DNA from: Paraburkholderia caballeronis
Lineage (GTDB): Bacteria; Pseudomonadota; Gammaproteobacteria; Burkholderiales; Burkholderiaceae
Assembly (NCBI RefSeq): GCF_900104845.1
Contig: NZ_FNSR01000002.1
Span: 1,488,001 to 1,552,000 of the forward strand
Reading direction: 5' to 3'
DNA: 64,000 bases
The position numbers were made by a program, and so were the translations under genes. Shown in pieces: positions 36,020 through 44,627 of the stretch. Within the stretch, counting starts at the first letter, position 1; each line of letters starts with the position of its first letter. The notes under the pieces were generated by a model, which saw only the letters and a program-made list of their open reading frames with translations, made no database searches and had not been told where the DNA came from.

Positions 36020-37017
36020 GCGAAGTCTCCGGTCTGGCCCGCGGCCAGCATCACCGAGCGGACGATCGCGCGTTGCGCGAGCGGGATCTTGAATGCGTTG
36101 CCGTCGAGCGGCCGGGCGTCGGCGAGCGCGGCGGACGCCGCTTCGCGCAGCGTCGCGGCGCTCAACGTGCGGCCGGCGAGATGCTGCTCGGCCGCCTCCG
36201 CGCGCCACGGCCGATGCGCGACGCCGCCCAGTGCGATGCGCGCGGTTTGCACGCGGCGGCCGTCCATCTGCAACGCGGCGGCCACGGACACCAGCGCGAA
36301 CGCATAACTCGCGCGGTCGCGGACCTTCAGGTAATGCGCGTGCTCGCTGAACGCGGACGGCGGCAGATCGACCGACGTGATCAGTTCGCCGGCCTGCAGC
36401 GTCGTGTCGAGATCGGGCCGGTCGCCGGGCAGCCGGTGGAACTGCGCGAACGGGATCGAGCGCGCGCCGCGCGGGCCGCTGACCTGCACGGTCGCGTCGA
36501 GCGCCGCGAGCGCGACGCTCATGTCCGATGGATTCACCGCGACGCACTGCGCGCTCGCGCCGAGAATCGCGTGCATCCGGTTATGGCCGTCGAGCGCCGC
36601 GCAGCCGCTGCCGGGCGAGCGCTTGTTGCACTGGACGAACGCGGTGTCGTAGAAGTAGCCGCAGCGCGTGCGCTGCATCAGGTTGCCGCCGACGGTCGCC
36701 ATGTTGCGTAGCTGCGCGGATGCGCCGGACAGCAGCGCCTGCGTGAGCAGCGGATAACGCGCGCGCACGAGTGCGTGATTCGCGGCGTCGCTGTTGCGCA
36801 CGAGCGCGCCGATCCGCAGGCCGCCATCGGGCAGCGCATCGACGCGGTTCAACGCATCGATGCGCGTGATGTCGATCAGCGTGACCGGTTGCGCGACGCC
36901 GCCTTTCATCAGGTCGAGCAGGTTCGTGCCGCCGCCGATGAACGCGGCGCCCGGCTGCTGCGCGGCCTGGATCGCAGCGTTCACGTCGGCCGCGCGTCGA
37001 TAGGAGATCGCTTGCAT
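36016..37017 (-). CDS. paoB: FAD- and 4Fe-4S-binding subunit of aldehyde oxidoreductase (PaoB-like)
   Basis: This 333-residue FAD-binding subunit of the CO-dehydrogenase/xanthine dehydrogenase medium family has FAD motifs FIGGGTNLLDLMK and NMATVGGNLMQR. A Cys-rich insertion, TRCGYFYD then CNKRSPGSGCAA, matches the extra 4Fe-4S cluster of PaoB. It passes electrons from molybdenum to an acceptor. It overlaps the PaoC gene by ATGA, and about 13 bp separate it from the 2Fe-2S gene. The start at 37017 has GGAGACG upstream. Confidence 0.92.
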   Translation of the reverse strand: MQAISYRRAADVNAAIQAAQQPGAAFIGGGTNLLDLMKGGVAQPVTLIDITRIDALNRVDALPDGGLRIGALVRNSDAANHALVRARYPLLTQALLSGASAQLRNMATVGGNLMQRTRCGYFYDTAFVQCNKRSPGSGCAALDGHNRMHAILGASAQCVAVNPSDMSVALAALDATVQVSGPRGARSIPFAQFHRLPGDRPDLDTTLQAGELITSVDLPPSAFSEHAHYLKVRDRASYAFALVSVAAALQMDGRRVQTARIALGGVAHRPWRAEAAEQHLAGRTLSAATLREAASAALADARPLDGNAFKIPLAQRAIVRSVMLAAGQTGDFA

Positions 37018-37030
37018 GACGCGTCTCCTT

Positions 37031-37744
37031 TCACGCTTTGGCCGCGTGCGCGTCGCGCACCGCGGCCACGATGTTCGTGTACGCACCGCAGCGGCAGATG
37101 TTGCCGCTCATCCGCTCGCGTATCTCGGCATCCGTCAGTTGCGCGGGACGCGCGCGCACGTCCACAGTGACCGCGCTCGCTGTCCCGGCATCGAACTCGG
37201 TCAGACACGCGGTCGCCGAGCACAACTGGCCCGGCGTGCAGTAGCCGCACTGAAACGCGTCGTGCTCGATGAACGCGCGTTGCATCGGACTCAGCGATGT
37301 CGCGCCGGCCAGACCTTCGACCGTCGTGATCCGCTCGCCTTCGTGCATCACCGCGAGCGTGAGGCACGAGTTGATGCGCCGCCCTTCGACGAGCACCGTG
37401 CATGCGCCGCATTGCCCGCGGTCGCAGCCCTTCTTTGTACCCATCAGCCCGGCGTATTCGCGCAGCGCGTCGAGCAGCGTGACGCGCGGTTCGAGTTGCA
37501 ACGCATATTCGCGGCCGTTGATGTCGAGCCGCACCGGTTGCGCGGGCGCCGGTGGAGGGAGAGGCGCGGCGGAATCGGCGGAATCGGCGGACGGCGCGTT
37601 CTGCGCGTGCAGATGCGGCGTCGCGCCGAGCGCCGCTGCGGCAGCGGCCGATTGAAGAAAGCGCCGGCGCGACGTATCGGCGGGCGTGGACGCTGCCGCG
37701 TCGGCGGACGGGGTGCGAGGATCGAGGGGACGTTCGTTGGACAT
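37031..37744 (-). CDS. paoA: 2Fe-2S subunit of aldehyde oxidoreductase with Tat signal (PaoA-like)
   Basis: This 237-residue subunit has a twin-arginine signal peptide (SRRRFLQSAAAAAALG, about residues 25-40) and a Pro/Ala linker. Two 2Fe-2S sites follow: the plant-type loop CDRGQCGACTVLVEGRRINSC and the second CGYCTPGQ ... CRCGAY. The Tat leader exports the folded, cofactor-loaded complex to the periplasm, as for E. coli PaoABC. The unusually long N-terminal region before the twin Arg is consistent with PaoA proteins. It starts the paoABC-mocA operon at 37744. Confidence 0.92.
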   Translation of the reverse strand: MSNERPLDPRTPSADAAASTPADTSRRRFLQSAAAAAALGATPHLHAQNAPSADSADSAAPLPPPAPAQPVRLDINGREYALQLEPRVTLLDALREYAGLMGTKKGCDRGQCGACTVLVEGRRINSCLTLAVMHEGERITTVEGLAGATSLSPMQRAFIEHDAFQCGYCTPGQLCSATACLTEFDAGTASAVTVDVRARPAQLTDAEIRERMSGNICRCGAYTNIVAAVRDAHAAKA

Positions 37745-38110
37745 GGCGTTCGGCGGGCTCCATCGGTGACGGACACCCGCACGCGCTGCCGTGCGATGCA
37801 GCCGGCAACGACGTGCGGACCACAGCTTGCAGCAATTCCAGTGCCGCGGCTCCGCCGCCGCGCATCGACGTCGATGCACAGGGGAAAGGGCGGACCCGCG
37901 CGACACGCAGGCGTCACGAAAGCCGTGCCGTGCGCCACGCGTCAGACCAGCACGTTGCACTGTCCCGACGCGCATGTAAAGGGCCGCGTGTGCGATTCGC
38001 GCGTGCGGATCGCAGCATGGCGCGGCACTGTCGTGGACCTGTCGTCAGCCCGGCGCGAAGCTGGCGCGACAGTCAGAAAGCGGGGCGGCGGGGCGCCGCC
38101 CGCATGGCGG
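37745..38110. other. Intergenic region, 366 bp
   Basis: It lies upstream of the paoABC-like operon and downstream of the hydroxylase gene, both leftward. It must hold the paoA promoter. I see no clear operator, terminator or ORF. Confidence 0.45.
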
Positions 38111-38794
38111 TCACGCGTCGGCCCAGCGGCGCAGCAGGTTGTGATAGAGGCCGGTGAGGCTCACGACGGTCGAGTCGTTCGAGCCGCGTTCGGCTGACAG
38201 ACGCTGCACGTCGTGATCGAGGTGATAGAGCAGCGAGCGTTCGGTGTCGTCGCGGACCATGCTCTGAATCCAGAAGAACGACGCGACGCGCATGCCGCGC
38301 GTGACCGGCGTCACGTGATGCAGGCTCGACGCCGGATACAGCACCATGTCGCCGGCCGGCAGCTTCACGCGATGCGTGCCGTAGGTGTCCTCGACGCACA
38401 GCTCGCCGCCGTCGTAGCTCTCCGGGTCCGAGAGGAACAGCGTCGCGGACAGGTCGCTGCGAATGCGGAAGTCGGTGCCGCGCAACAGCCGGATCGCGTT
38501 GTCGACGTGCGTGCCGAAGCCGTCGCCGCCCGCGTAGCGGTTGAAGAGCGGCGGGAACACCTTCAGCGGCAGCGCGGCCGAGAAGAACGTCGGGTTGTGC
38601 GCGAGCGCGTCCTGGATCGCGTCGCCGACTGCGCGCGCGACCGGCGATCCTTCGGGCAACTGCTGGTTCTGCTTCACCTGCGCGGACTGCATGCCGGCCG
38701 TCGCGTTGCCGTCGACCCACGGCGCGGCGTCGAGCGCGTCGCGGCATTGCGCGACCTGGTCGCGGGTCAGCACCCGCGGTATCTGCAACATCAT
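38111..38794 (-). CDS. piuC: Fe(II)/2-oxoglutarate-dependent hydroxylase, PiuC/PKHD type
   Basis: This 227-residue dioxygenase of the PKHD/prolyl 4-hydroxylase-like family is the usual partner of iron-regulated siderophore receptors. The jelly-roll metal ligands are visible: H96 and D98 in FGTHVDNA, distal H159 in SSLHHVTPV and the 2-oxoglutarate Arg at 169 ([10 protein letters not shown]). The length matches PiuC. ATGATG overlaps the stop of the Sel1 gene, so it is the third cistron of the Fiu-type operon. Its exact substrate is unknown in the family. Confidence 0.9.
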   Translation of the reverse strand: MMLQIPRVLTRDQVAQCRDALDAAPWVDGNATAGMQSAQVKQNQQLPEGSPVARAVGDAIQDALAHNPTFFSAALPLKVFPPLFNRYAGGDGFGTHVDNAIRLLRGTDFRIRSDLSATLFLSDPESYDGGELCVEDTYGTHRVKLPAGDMVLYPASSLHHVTPVTRGMRVASFFWIQSMVRDDTERSLLYHLDHDVQRLSAERGSNDSTVVSLTGLYHNLLRRWADA

Positions 38795-39621
38795 GCTGTC
38801 GTTCTCCGTGTTGCTGCGGGCGCATCCGCATCCGCGTTGGTGTGCATGAGCGCGAGCGCGGCGGCGAAGCGGCGGAACGCATCGACCGGCGAGTTCGCGA
38901 GCCACCCCTGCAGTTGCGCGACGAACGCGGGCGTCGCGGTGCGCGGCACGCGCGCGAGCCATGCGAGCGCGGCGTCGATCTCGCCTTGCGCTGCGAGCAT
39001 CCGCGCGTAGTTGAACTGGCCGCGAAAGTCGCCGCCTTCGGCGGCCTGCCGGTAGTAGTCGCGCGCTATGGCTTCATCCGCTTCGACGACCCAGCCGTCC
39101 TCGTAGAAGCTGCCGATGAAGTTCAGCGACTTCGCGTGGCCGAGCGCGGCCGCGCGGCGGAACCAGTCGAGCGCCTCGGCGCGGTCCTGCGCGATGCCGC
39201 GTCCGAGCGCGAGCGCGGACGCGTAGTTGTACATCCCCCAGTCGAGGCCCGCGCGCGCGGCGAGCCGATACCAGTACACGGCGACGTCCGCGCACGGGGC
39301 CGTGCCCCAGCCGTTCTCGTAGCAGCGGCCGAGCATGTTCATCGCCATCGGATGATCGCGCCGCGCCGCGTGCCGGAACCACGTGAACGCCGCGTGCGGG
39401 TCGCGCTCGACGCCGTGTCCGTCGAGCAGGTACTGGCCGTACACGGCCTGCGCGTCGACGATGCCGTTGTGCGCGGCCGCCGCGACCCACGCGGCCGCCC
39501 GTTCGGGCGGGCCGGCGAGGATCGCGGCGAACTGCTCCGCGGACACCGACGCGAGCGCGCGCAACGGCACGCGCTCGTGCAATGGCCGGTCATCGTCGTC
39601 GCGATGCTTCGGGTCGTGCAT
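38791..39621 (-). CDS. Sel1-like repeat protein of the siderophore receptor operon
   Basis: This 276-residue protein consists of tandem Sel1-like (SLR/TPR-like) repeats of about 36 residues between positions 45 and 210. Typical units are [22 protein letters not shown], read as paired helices, [11 protein letters not shown] and [19 protein letters not shown]. Such solenoids mediate protein contacts. It lies between the receptor (stop at 39632) and piuC (ATGA-type overlap), a receptor-Sel1-hydroxylase order known in proteobacterial iron operons. No signal peptide is evident. Confidence 0.87.
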   Translation of the reverse strand: MHDPKHRDDDDRPLHERVPLRALASVSAEQFAAILAGPPERAAAWVAAAAHNGIVDAQAVYGQYLLDGHGVERDPHAAFTWFRHAARRDHPMAMNMLGRCYENGWGTAPCADVAVYWYRLAARAGLDWGMYNYASALALGRGIAQDRAEALDWFRRAAALGHAKSLNFIGSFYEDGWVVEADEAIARDYYRQAAEGGDFRGQFNYARMLAAQGEIDAALAWLARVPRTATPAFVAQLQGWLANSPVDAFRRFAAALALMHTNADADAPAATRRTTA

Positions 39622-39631
39622 CGCGAACGCC

Positions 39632-41884
39632 TCAATAACGCGCGGTCATCGTGACGAACGCCGAGCGTCCCGGCGCGATCGACGCGTAGTGAGTCGGATA
39701 GGCCTGGTCGAAGTAGGTGCGGTTGAACAGGTTCTGCACGTTCAGCTGCACGTCGAAGTGCTTGTTGATCCGGTATCGCGCGGTCGCGTCGAAGCGCCAG
39801 TACGACGGCACCGCATGCACGTTCGCCGTGTCGCCGAACACCTGCGACATGTAGAACGCGCCGCCGCCGATCGTGAATTGCGGCAGCACGTCGTAGGTCG
39901 TCCACAGGCTCAGGCTGTTGCGCGGCGTGTTCGGAAATTCGTGGCCGTTGTCCGTGGTCGTCTTGCCGTTGTCGCGCAGTTCGCTGTGCAGATACGTGTA
40001 GCCGCCGAACACCTGCCACTTGTTCGTCAGCTTGCCCGCGACGCCGAGTTCGAGACCCTGCACGCGTTTGCCGCCGACCATCGCGTATTCGTTGTTCGGC
40101 AGCGTGACGCGCGCGTTCGTCGTATCGATCTGGAACAGCGCGCCGGTCAGCGACAGACGCTTGTCCAGCACGTCCCACTTCGTGCCGACCTCGATGCTGC
40201 GGTTCTTCTCCGGTCCGAGCTGCGCCGCGTTCACGCCGACGCCGCCGCGACCCGGCGTGAGCGACTGCGTTTCGCTGCCCTGGCCGAGCAATGCGCCGGC
40301 CGGCGTGGACGACGTCGCGATCGACGCATACACGCTGCCGTTGCTCGCCGGCTTGAACACGAGGCCGAACTGGTAGTTGAACAGCGTGTCGTCGCGGTCG
40401 ATCTGCGTGCCGCCGTTCGCGGCGGTGTTCGTGAAGCGCGTCGAGTAATCGTCCACGCGCAGGCCGACGTTCGCGAGCCAGCGCGGCGTGATCTCGATCG
40501 TGTCGAATGCGTACAGCGCCTTCGTCGTCGTGCGCTGGCGGCTCGGGTCCTCGTTGCGCCGGACCGTGCCGGCCCACGGGTCGTTCGGATTCGGGTTCCA
40601 CAGGCTCGTGCAGTTGTAGCCGGACGGCGCGCCGATGCCTGCCGTGCGGCAGATCGCGCCGGTGGCGGCCGCGACCGCATACGAGTCGTTTGCGGCGGTC
40701 TCGCGCGACAGTTCGAGGCCGGTCGCGAAGTTGTGCTTCAGGAAGCCGGTGTGGAACTCGCCGTACAGTTCGGTCTGGTTCGCGAGGCTCCACACGTCGC
40801 TCGCGCGCGTGTTCGCGCGACGCCACACCATGCCGTTCGCGACGTTGCCCTGGCTGTCGTCCGGCTGCGTGACGATGTAATCCTGGCTCGCTTTCGTGTA
40901 GCGCGTCGTGTTGCGGATCGTCAGCGCCGGCGTGATGTCGTGCTCGATGCGCACCGTGCCGATGTCCGACTGCGTCTTGCGGAAGTCGCGATCGACGAGG
41001 CCGTAGAAGTTGTGGCGGTTCACGTCGGCCGGATACAGCGTGTTCACGCCGGCCGGTTTGTTGGTCGTCGTGTAGAAGTACGGGATGCCGCTGTCGGGCA
41101 GGTCGTCGGTGTCCAGGTGGTAGTAGCTCGCGGTCACGCGGGTCGGCGTGCCGAGGCCGAACGCGATCGACGGCGCGACGCCCCAGCGCGAGTTGTTCAC
41201 CTCGTCGCGGCCGGCGACGTCGTTGTTGTGGCTCAGTACGTTGAGCCGGAATGCGGCGTGGTCGGCGAACTGCCAGTTGCCGTCTGCGGTGAAGCGGCGA
41301 TAGCTGTCGCTGCCGAGCCCGACGTTGCCTTCCGCGCTGTTGCCGAGATGCGGCGTCTTGCTCGTGATGTTGATGCTGCCGCCGGGGCCGCCGCGTCCGC
41401 CGAACGCGCCGTCCGAGCCCTTGATGACCTCGATGCGCTCGGTGTTGAACACTTCGCGCGTGGTCGCGCCGATGTCGCGCATGCCGTCCACGAAGATGCT
41501 GCCCTGGGTGTCGTAGCCGCGCAGGAACGGGCGGTCGCCGAGCGGGTTGCCGCCTTCGCCCGCGCCGAACGTGATGCCGGGCACCGTGCGCAGCGCCTCG
41601 GTCAGCGTCGCCGCGCCGGTGCTCTGGATCAGTTCCTGCGGGATCACGCTGACCGACTTCGGAGTGTCGATCAGCGGCGCGGTGAACCGGATGTCGGACG
41701 AATGATCGGTCTTGAAGCCGTTTTCGGTCTGCCCGGAGACCTGGATCGGCGCAAGCTGGCTCTCGCCGTCGGGCGAGGGCGGCGGGGTGCCGGTGGTCTG
41801 CGCGAGCGCAGGGCCGGCCGCGAGGACGCTGCATAACGTGGTGCTGAGTTTGCCGAGCTTCAGCTCGTCGGCGCGCGACTTCAT
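39632..41884 (-). CDS. fiu: TonB-dependent catecholate siderophore receptor, Fiu-like
   Basis: This 750-residue outer-membrane receptor has a signal peptide (to about residue 28, GPALAQ), a plug domain (DTPKSVSVIPQELI, GYDTQGSIFVDGMRD, EVIKGSDGAFGGRGGPGG) and a 22-strand barrel ending in an aromatic residue (TMTARY). The plug motifs match the siderophore-receptor subfamily, and the operon partners (Sel1, PiuC) match Fiu/PiuA-type catecholate receptors. A Fur-box-like site at 41995-42013 is about 110 bp upstream. The start at 41884 follows AGGAACCAGG. No ABC transporter or siderophore synthesis genes are in this window. Confidence 0.92.
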   Translation of the reverse strand: MKSRADELKLGKLSTTLCSVLAAGPALAQTTGTPPPSPDGESQLAPIQVSGQTENGFKTDHSSDIRFTAPLIDTPKSVSVIPQELIQSTGAATLTEALRTVPGITFGAGEGGNPLGDRPFLRGYDTQGSIFVDGMRDIGATTREVFNTERIEVIKGSDGAFGGRGGPGGSINITSKTPHLGNSAEGNVGLGSDSYRRFTADGNWQFADHAAFRLNVLSHNNDVAGRDEVNNSRWGVAPSIAFGLGTPTRVTASYYHLDTDDLPDSGIPYFYTTTNKPAGVNTLYPADVNRHNFYGLVDRDFRKTQSDIGTVRIEHDITPALTIRNTTRYTKASQDYIVTQPDDSQGNVANGMVWRRANTRASDVWSLANQTELYGEFHTGFLKHNFATGLELSRETAANDSYAVAAATGAICRTAGIGAPSGYNCTSLWNPNPNDPWAGTVRRNEDPSRQRTTTKALYAFDTIEITPRWLANVGLRVDDYSTRFTNTAANGGTQIDRDDTLFNYQFGLVFKPASNGSVYASIATSSTPAGALLGQGSETQSLTPGRGGVGVNAAQLGPEKNRSIEVGTKWDVLDKRLSLTGALFQIDTTNARVTLPNNEYAMVGGKRVQGLELGVAGKLTNKWQVFGGYTYLHSELRDNGKTTTDNGHEFPNTPRNSLSLWTTYDVLPQFTIGGGAFYMSQVFGDTANVHAVPSYWRFDATARYRINKHFDVQLNVQNLFNRTYFDQAYPTHYASIAPGRSAFVTMTARY

Positions 41885-42340
41885 CCTGGTTCCTCTACGT
41901 TATCCGCGCTGGACGGAGCGGCGCGAGCCTTTCCATCGCATTGCGTTGTGTTTACGAATTTATTTCGAACAGCATTCTATTGAAGAAATTAGTAATTGAG
42001 AAGCGTTCGCATTCAATTCGAGCTTTCGAGGGTGATGGGGGATGCTGGTGGGGTGGGGGGAATGAATGTTGTTGACGTCTTATAGAGGGATGAATGCGTG
42101 AAGATGGGGGAAATTGGGGGAATGCTGTCGGATCGAAAAACGATGTGCAGCCAACGAAATTCGATTGGCTGGGAGGGGAGGGCAGCCGTAATCGAATGGG
42201 CGAGGTGGACGGTGTCGAGCGGCTACTGTCTTCTATCTGATAGCTAAACGTAAATATTTGCGCCTACTCCGGCGAGGAAAACGGGATTGGGCGCGGCTTT
42301 TGCTGTCGTAAGCGCAACCCAACGCCCCACGGAGCGAGCG
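41885..42340. other. Divergent intergenic region, 456 bp, lower GC
   Basis: It contains the promoter region of the Fiu-like receptor operon with its Fur-like box and an AT-rich stretch (41941-42000), and the promoter of the iron-permease family gene. The part at 42030-42240 is G-rich on the + strand with runs of GGGG. No gene is evident. Confidence 0.5.
41995..42013. promoter_or_regulatory. Fur-box-like operator upstream of the Fiu-like receptor
   Basis: ATTGAGAAGCGTTCGCATT shares 16 of 19 positions, including the GCATT arm, with the cleaner Fur-like box at 31290-31308. Confidence 0.6.
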
Positions 42341-42877
42341 ATGAGCGTGACCACGAAGGAGTCGCCGGGCCGCGGCCCCGGCCGGTCCGGCGACGATGGC
42401 CGCAGCGAGCGCCGGCGTCCGCTGACGCGCGTATTCGACCGTTTCGCGACCGCCGCGACGCGCGCGGCCGGGTCGCCGTATGCGTTCGGCGGCGCGGTCG
42501 TCGCGATCGTCGTGTGGCTGGTCTCCGGGCCGCTGTTTCACTATTCGGACGCGTGGCAACTGGTCGTCAACACCGGCACGACGATCATCACGTTCCTGAT
42601 GGTTTTCCTGCTTCAGCAAAGCCAGAACAAGGACAGCGTCGCGATGCACCTGAAGCTGGACGAACTGCTGTCGTCGCAGCACGCGGCGAGCAACGCGCTG
42701 ATCGGGATCGAGAACGCGAGCGAGGAGGAGTTGCGGCGGCTCGCGGCGACCTGGCTGGAACTCGCGTCGCGGCGGCAGACGGAGGGCGATACGGAGAGCG
42801 ACACGCACGACGGCGCGAGCGGCGAACCGGCGGACGAGGACGACGCGGCCGGAAAGCGGAACGGCCCCGGCGCGTGA
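42341..42877 (+). CDS. Low-affinity iron permease family membrane protein
   Basis: This 178-residue protein has two hydrophobic segments (about residues 46-63 and 76-92) separated by SGPLFHYSDAWQLVVNTGTT. The motif TFLMVFLLQQSQNKDS is the hallmark of the low-affinity iron permease (Fet4-like) Pfam family in bacteria. A helical region (HLKLDELLSSQ) and an acidic tail follow. The bacterial role is uncertain and need not be iron transport. The start at 42341 follows GGAGCGAGCG. It is divergent from the Fur-linked receptor operon, and a strong hairpin overlaps its stop (42861-42892). Confidence 0.82.
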   Translation: MSVTTKESPGRGPGRSGDDGRSERRRPLTRVFDRFATAATRAAGSPYAFGGAVVAIVVWLVSGPLFHYSDAWQLVVNTGTTIITFLMVFLLQQSQNKDSVAMHLKLDELLSSQHAASNALIGIENASEEELRRLAATWLELASRRQTEGDTESDTHDGASGEPADEDDAAGKRNGPGA

Positions 42878-42892
42878 ATACGCCGGGGCCGT
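42861..42892. terminator. Hairpin between convergent genes, 12-bp perfect stem
   Basis: ACGGCCCCGGCG (42861-42872) pairs exactly with 42881-42892. It overlaps the permease stop codon and lies just beyond the stop of the carbamoyltransferase at 42924. No T-run is present, so termination strength is uncertain. Confidence 0.6.
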
Positions 42893-42923
42893 CGTCGTTC
42901 GTCGTTCGCGGAAGTGGGGCGCG

Positions 42924-44216
42924 TCAGTCGATGCCGTGGAACACCGCGTCGTCCGGGCCGAGATAAACCGGCGGACGCCACGCGGCGTCGCGCATCGAGT
43001 GCTGAACCAGCTTGTCCACGCCGAGCAGCACCGCGAAGATCGCCATCCGCACCGGGATGCCGTTGTCGGTCTGACGGAAGATCGCGAGCCGCGAGTCGTG
43101 GTTCAGATCGGTGGACAGATCGTTCGCGCCGGGGCGGCTGTCGCGCGGCAGCGGGTGCATGATCAGCGTGTCCGGGCCGCAGGCCGCATCGACGAGCGCC
43201 TGGTTGATCTGGAAGTCCGGCGTGTAGCCTTCGAACGATTCGTCGGTGAAACGCTCCTTCTGGATCCGCGTCGCGTACACGACGTCCGCGCCGCGCAGGC
43301 CGGTCGTGAGGTCGTGAGTCTGCTCGACCACGTGACCGTTGCGCGAGATCTGCTCGACGATGTAGGCGGGCATTTCGAGCGTCGGCGGCGAGATCAGCGT
43401 GAACTTGATGCCGCGGTACAGCGCGAGCAGCTTCACCAGCGAATGCACCGTGCGGCCGTACTTCAGGTCGCCGACCAGCGCGATGTGCGCGCCGTCGACG
43501 ATCTTGCCGAGCCGCGAGAACTCGCGCTGGATCGTGTACAGGTCGAGCAGCGCCTGGCTCGGGTGCTCGCCCGGGCCGTCGCCGCCGTTGATCACCGGGA
43601 TGTTGGTCGCGCGCGCGAATTCGGCCACCGAGCCTTGTTCCGGATGGCGGATCACCAGCGCATCGACGTAGCCGGACATCACGCGGCTCGTGTCGTAGAT
43701 CGACTCGCCCTTCGCCATCGACGAGAACGTGAAGCCGGTCGTGTCGCAGACCGAGCCGCCGAGCCGGCAGAACGCCGCGCCGAAGCTCACGCGGGTGCGC
43801 GTGCTCGCCTCGAAGAACAGGTTGCCGAGCACCGCGCCTTCCAGCACGCGCGAGATTTTCCGGCGGCGCGCGATCGGCTGCATGATGTCCGCGACGCGGA
43901 ACAGCGCCTCGACCGACTCGCGCGAGAACTGATCGACCGACAGCAGCTGCGGCCGGCCTTCGAACAGGATCTGATTCGCAAGCGGCTGGGAGTCTACGCT
44001 TTGCGTATAGCCTTCGCGCGGCTCGCCGCTGCCGACGATCTCCGACACGAAGCGCTCGACAATCTCCGGCATCGCGCGCGACTCCTGCGAGTCGTCGGGC
44101 AGCAGCCACGTGTCCAGCGCCCGGCGCGACACGCCGATGCGGCTCGCGAACGCGTCGCGGGTCATGTTCAGACGCCGCATCGCGTCGCGGAGGAAGGCTT
44201 GTTGCGGAACGCTCAT
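42924..44216 (-). CDS. pyrB: Aspartate carbamoyltransferase with N-terminal helix-turn-helix extension
   Basis: This 430-residue protein is about 120 residues longer than classic PyrB. From about residue 80 it has the carbamoyltransferase fold with carbamoyl-phosphate loop FFEASTRTRVSF (STRTR at 138-142), PVINGGDGPGEHPSQALLDLYT and a terminal HPLPR motif. It would make carbamoyl-aspartate for pyrimidines. The N terminus (12-40, MRRLNMTRDAFASRIGVSRRA) looks like an XRE-type helix-turn-helix, so the protein may also bind DNA or the helix may be a domain remnant. The start at 44216 is preferred because GGGGA precedes it. A second ATG lies at 44228. Confidence 0.85.
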   Translation of the reverse strand: MSVPQQAFLRDAMRRLNMTRDAFASRIGVSRRALDTWLLPDDSQESRAMPEIVERFVSEIVGSGEPREGYTQSVDSQPLANQILFEGRPQLLSVDQFSRESVEALFRVADIMQPIARRRKISRVLEGAVLGNLFFEASTRTRVSFGAAFCRLGGSVCDTTGFTFSSMAKGESIYDTSRVMSGYVDALVIRHPEQGSVAEFARATNIPVINGGDGPGEHPSQALLDLYTIQREFSRLGKIVDGAHIALVGDLKYGRTVHSLVKLLALYRGIKFTLISPPTLEMPAYIVEQISRNGHVVEQTHDLTTGLRGADVVYATRIQKERFTDESFEGYTPDFQINQALVDAACGPDTLIMHPLPRDSRPGANDLSTDLNHDSRLAIFRQTDNGIPVRMAIFAVLLGVDKLVQHSMRDAAWRPPVYLGPDDAVFHGID

Positions 44217-44360
44217 GCGAGTCCCCATGGGTGATGGTTGATGTACGCGGTGCGTATATTAGTGGGGCGGCGAGGGAAGTCAAGCGTTTTCCCGCCATGG
44301 CGCGCGCCGGGTGGCGGGGCGCGTTGCCACCGCGGCGCGACTCCCGGTACACTGCGCGTC

Positions 44361-44492
44361 ATGTCACGTATGTCCGCCCGCCACGATCGCCACGATCTGC
44401 CGAATGCCGCCGCCCTGGAGGCGGCCGGGTCGCGCGCGTTCGCGTCGCCGGTCTGCGTGAAAGCCAAAGCCAAAAAACAGCCGCTCGTCTGA
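44361..44492 (+). CDS. Possible 43-residue basic micro-protein
   Basis: The frame MSRMSARHDRHDLPN ... KAKAKKQPLV starts at ATG 44361 and ends ten bases before a hairpin. The high Arg/His/Lys content resembles other Burkholderia micro-proteins. There is no strong ribosome-binding site, so it may be chance. Confidence 0.3.
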   Translation: MSRMSARHDRHDLPNAAALEAAGSRAFASPVCVKAKAKKQPLV

Positions 44493-44502
44493 CCGGAGCC
44501 TG

Positions 44503-44530
44503 CTGTTCCGTCAGATGTGCGACGGAACAG
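44503..44530 (+). promoter_or_regulatory. Stem-loop in the leader of the DapA-like gene
   Basis: CTGTTCCGTC (44503-44512) pairs exactly with GACGGAACAG (44521-44530) across an 8-nt loop. There is no T-run, so it is not an intrinsic terminator. Confidence 0.4.
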
Positions 44531-44627
44531 CCAGTCAGCGCCGGCCCTGCCTCTTTCACTCCCGGCCTTACCCTCTTCTGCGCACCGCTGGACGGACTTT
44601 CGATACGGTCACGTTCAAGGTGAAGTC

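Larger units (their letters stand above)
44217..44627. other. Divergent intergenic region, 411 bp
   Basis: It separates the carbamoyltransferase from the DapA-like gene. It holds a short possible ORF (44361-44492) and a perfect hairpin (44503-44530). Nothing else is evident. Confidence 0.45.
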
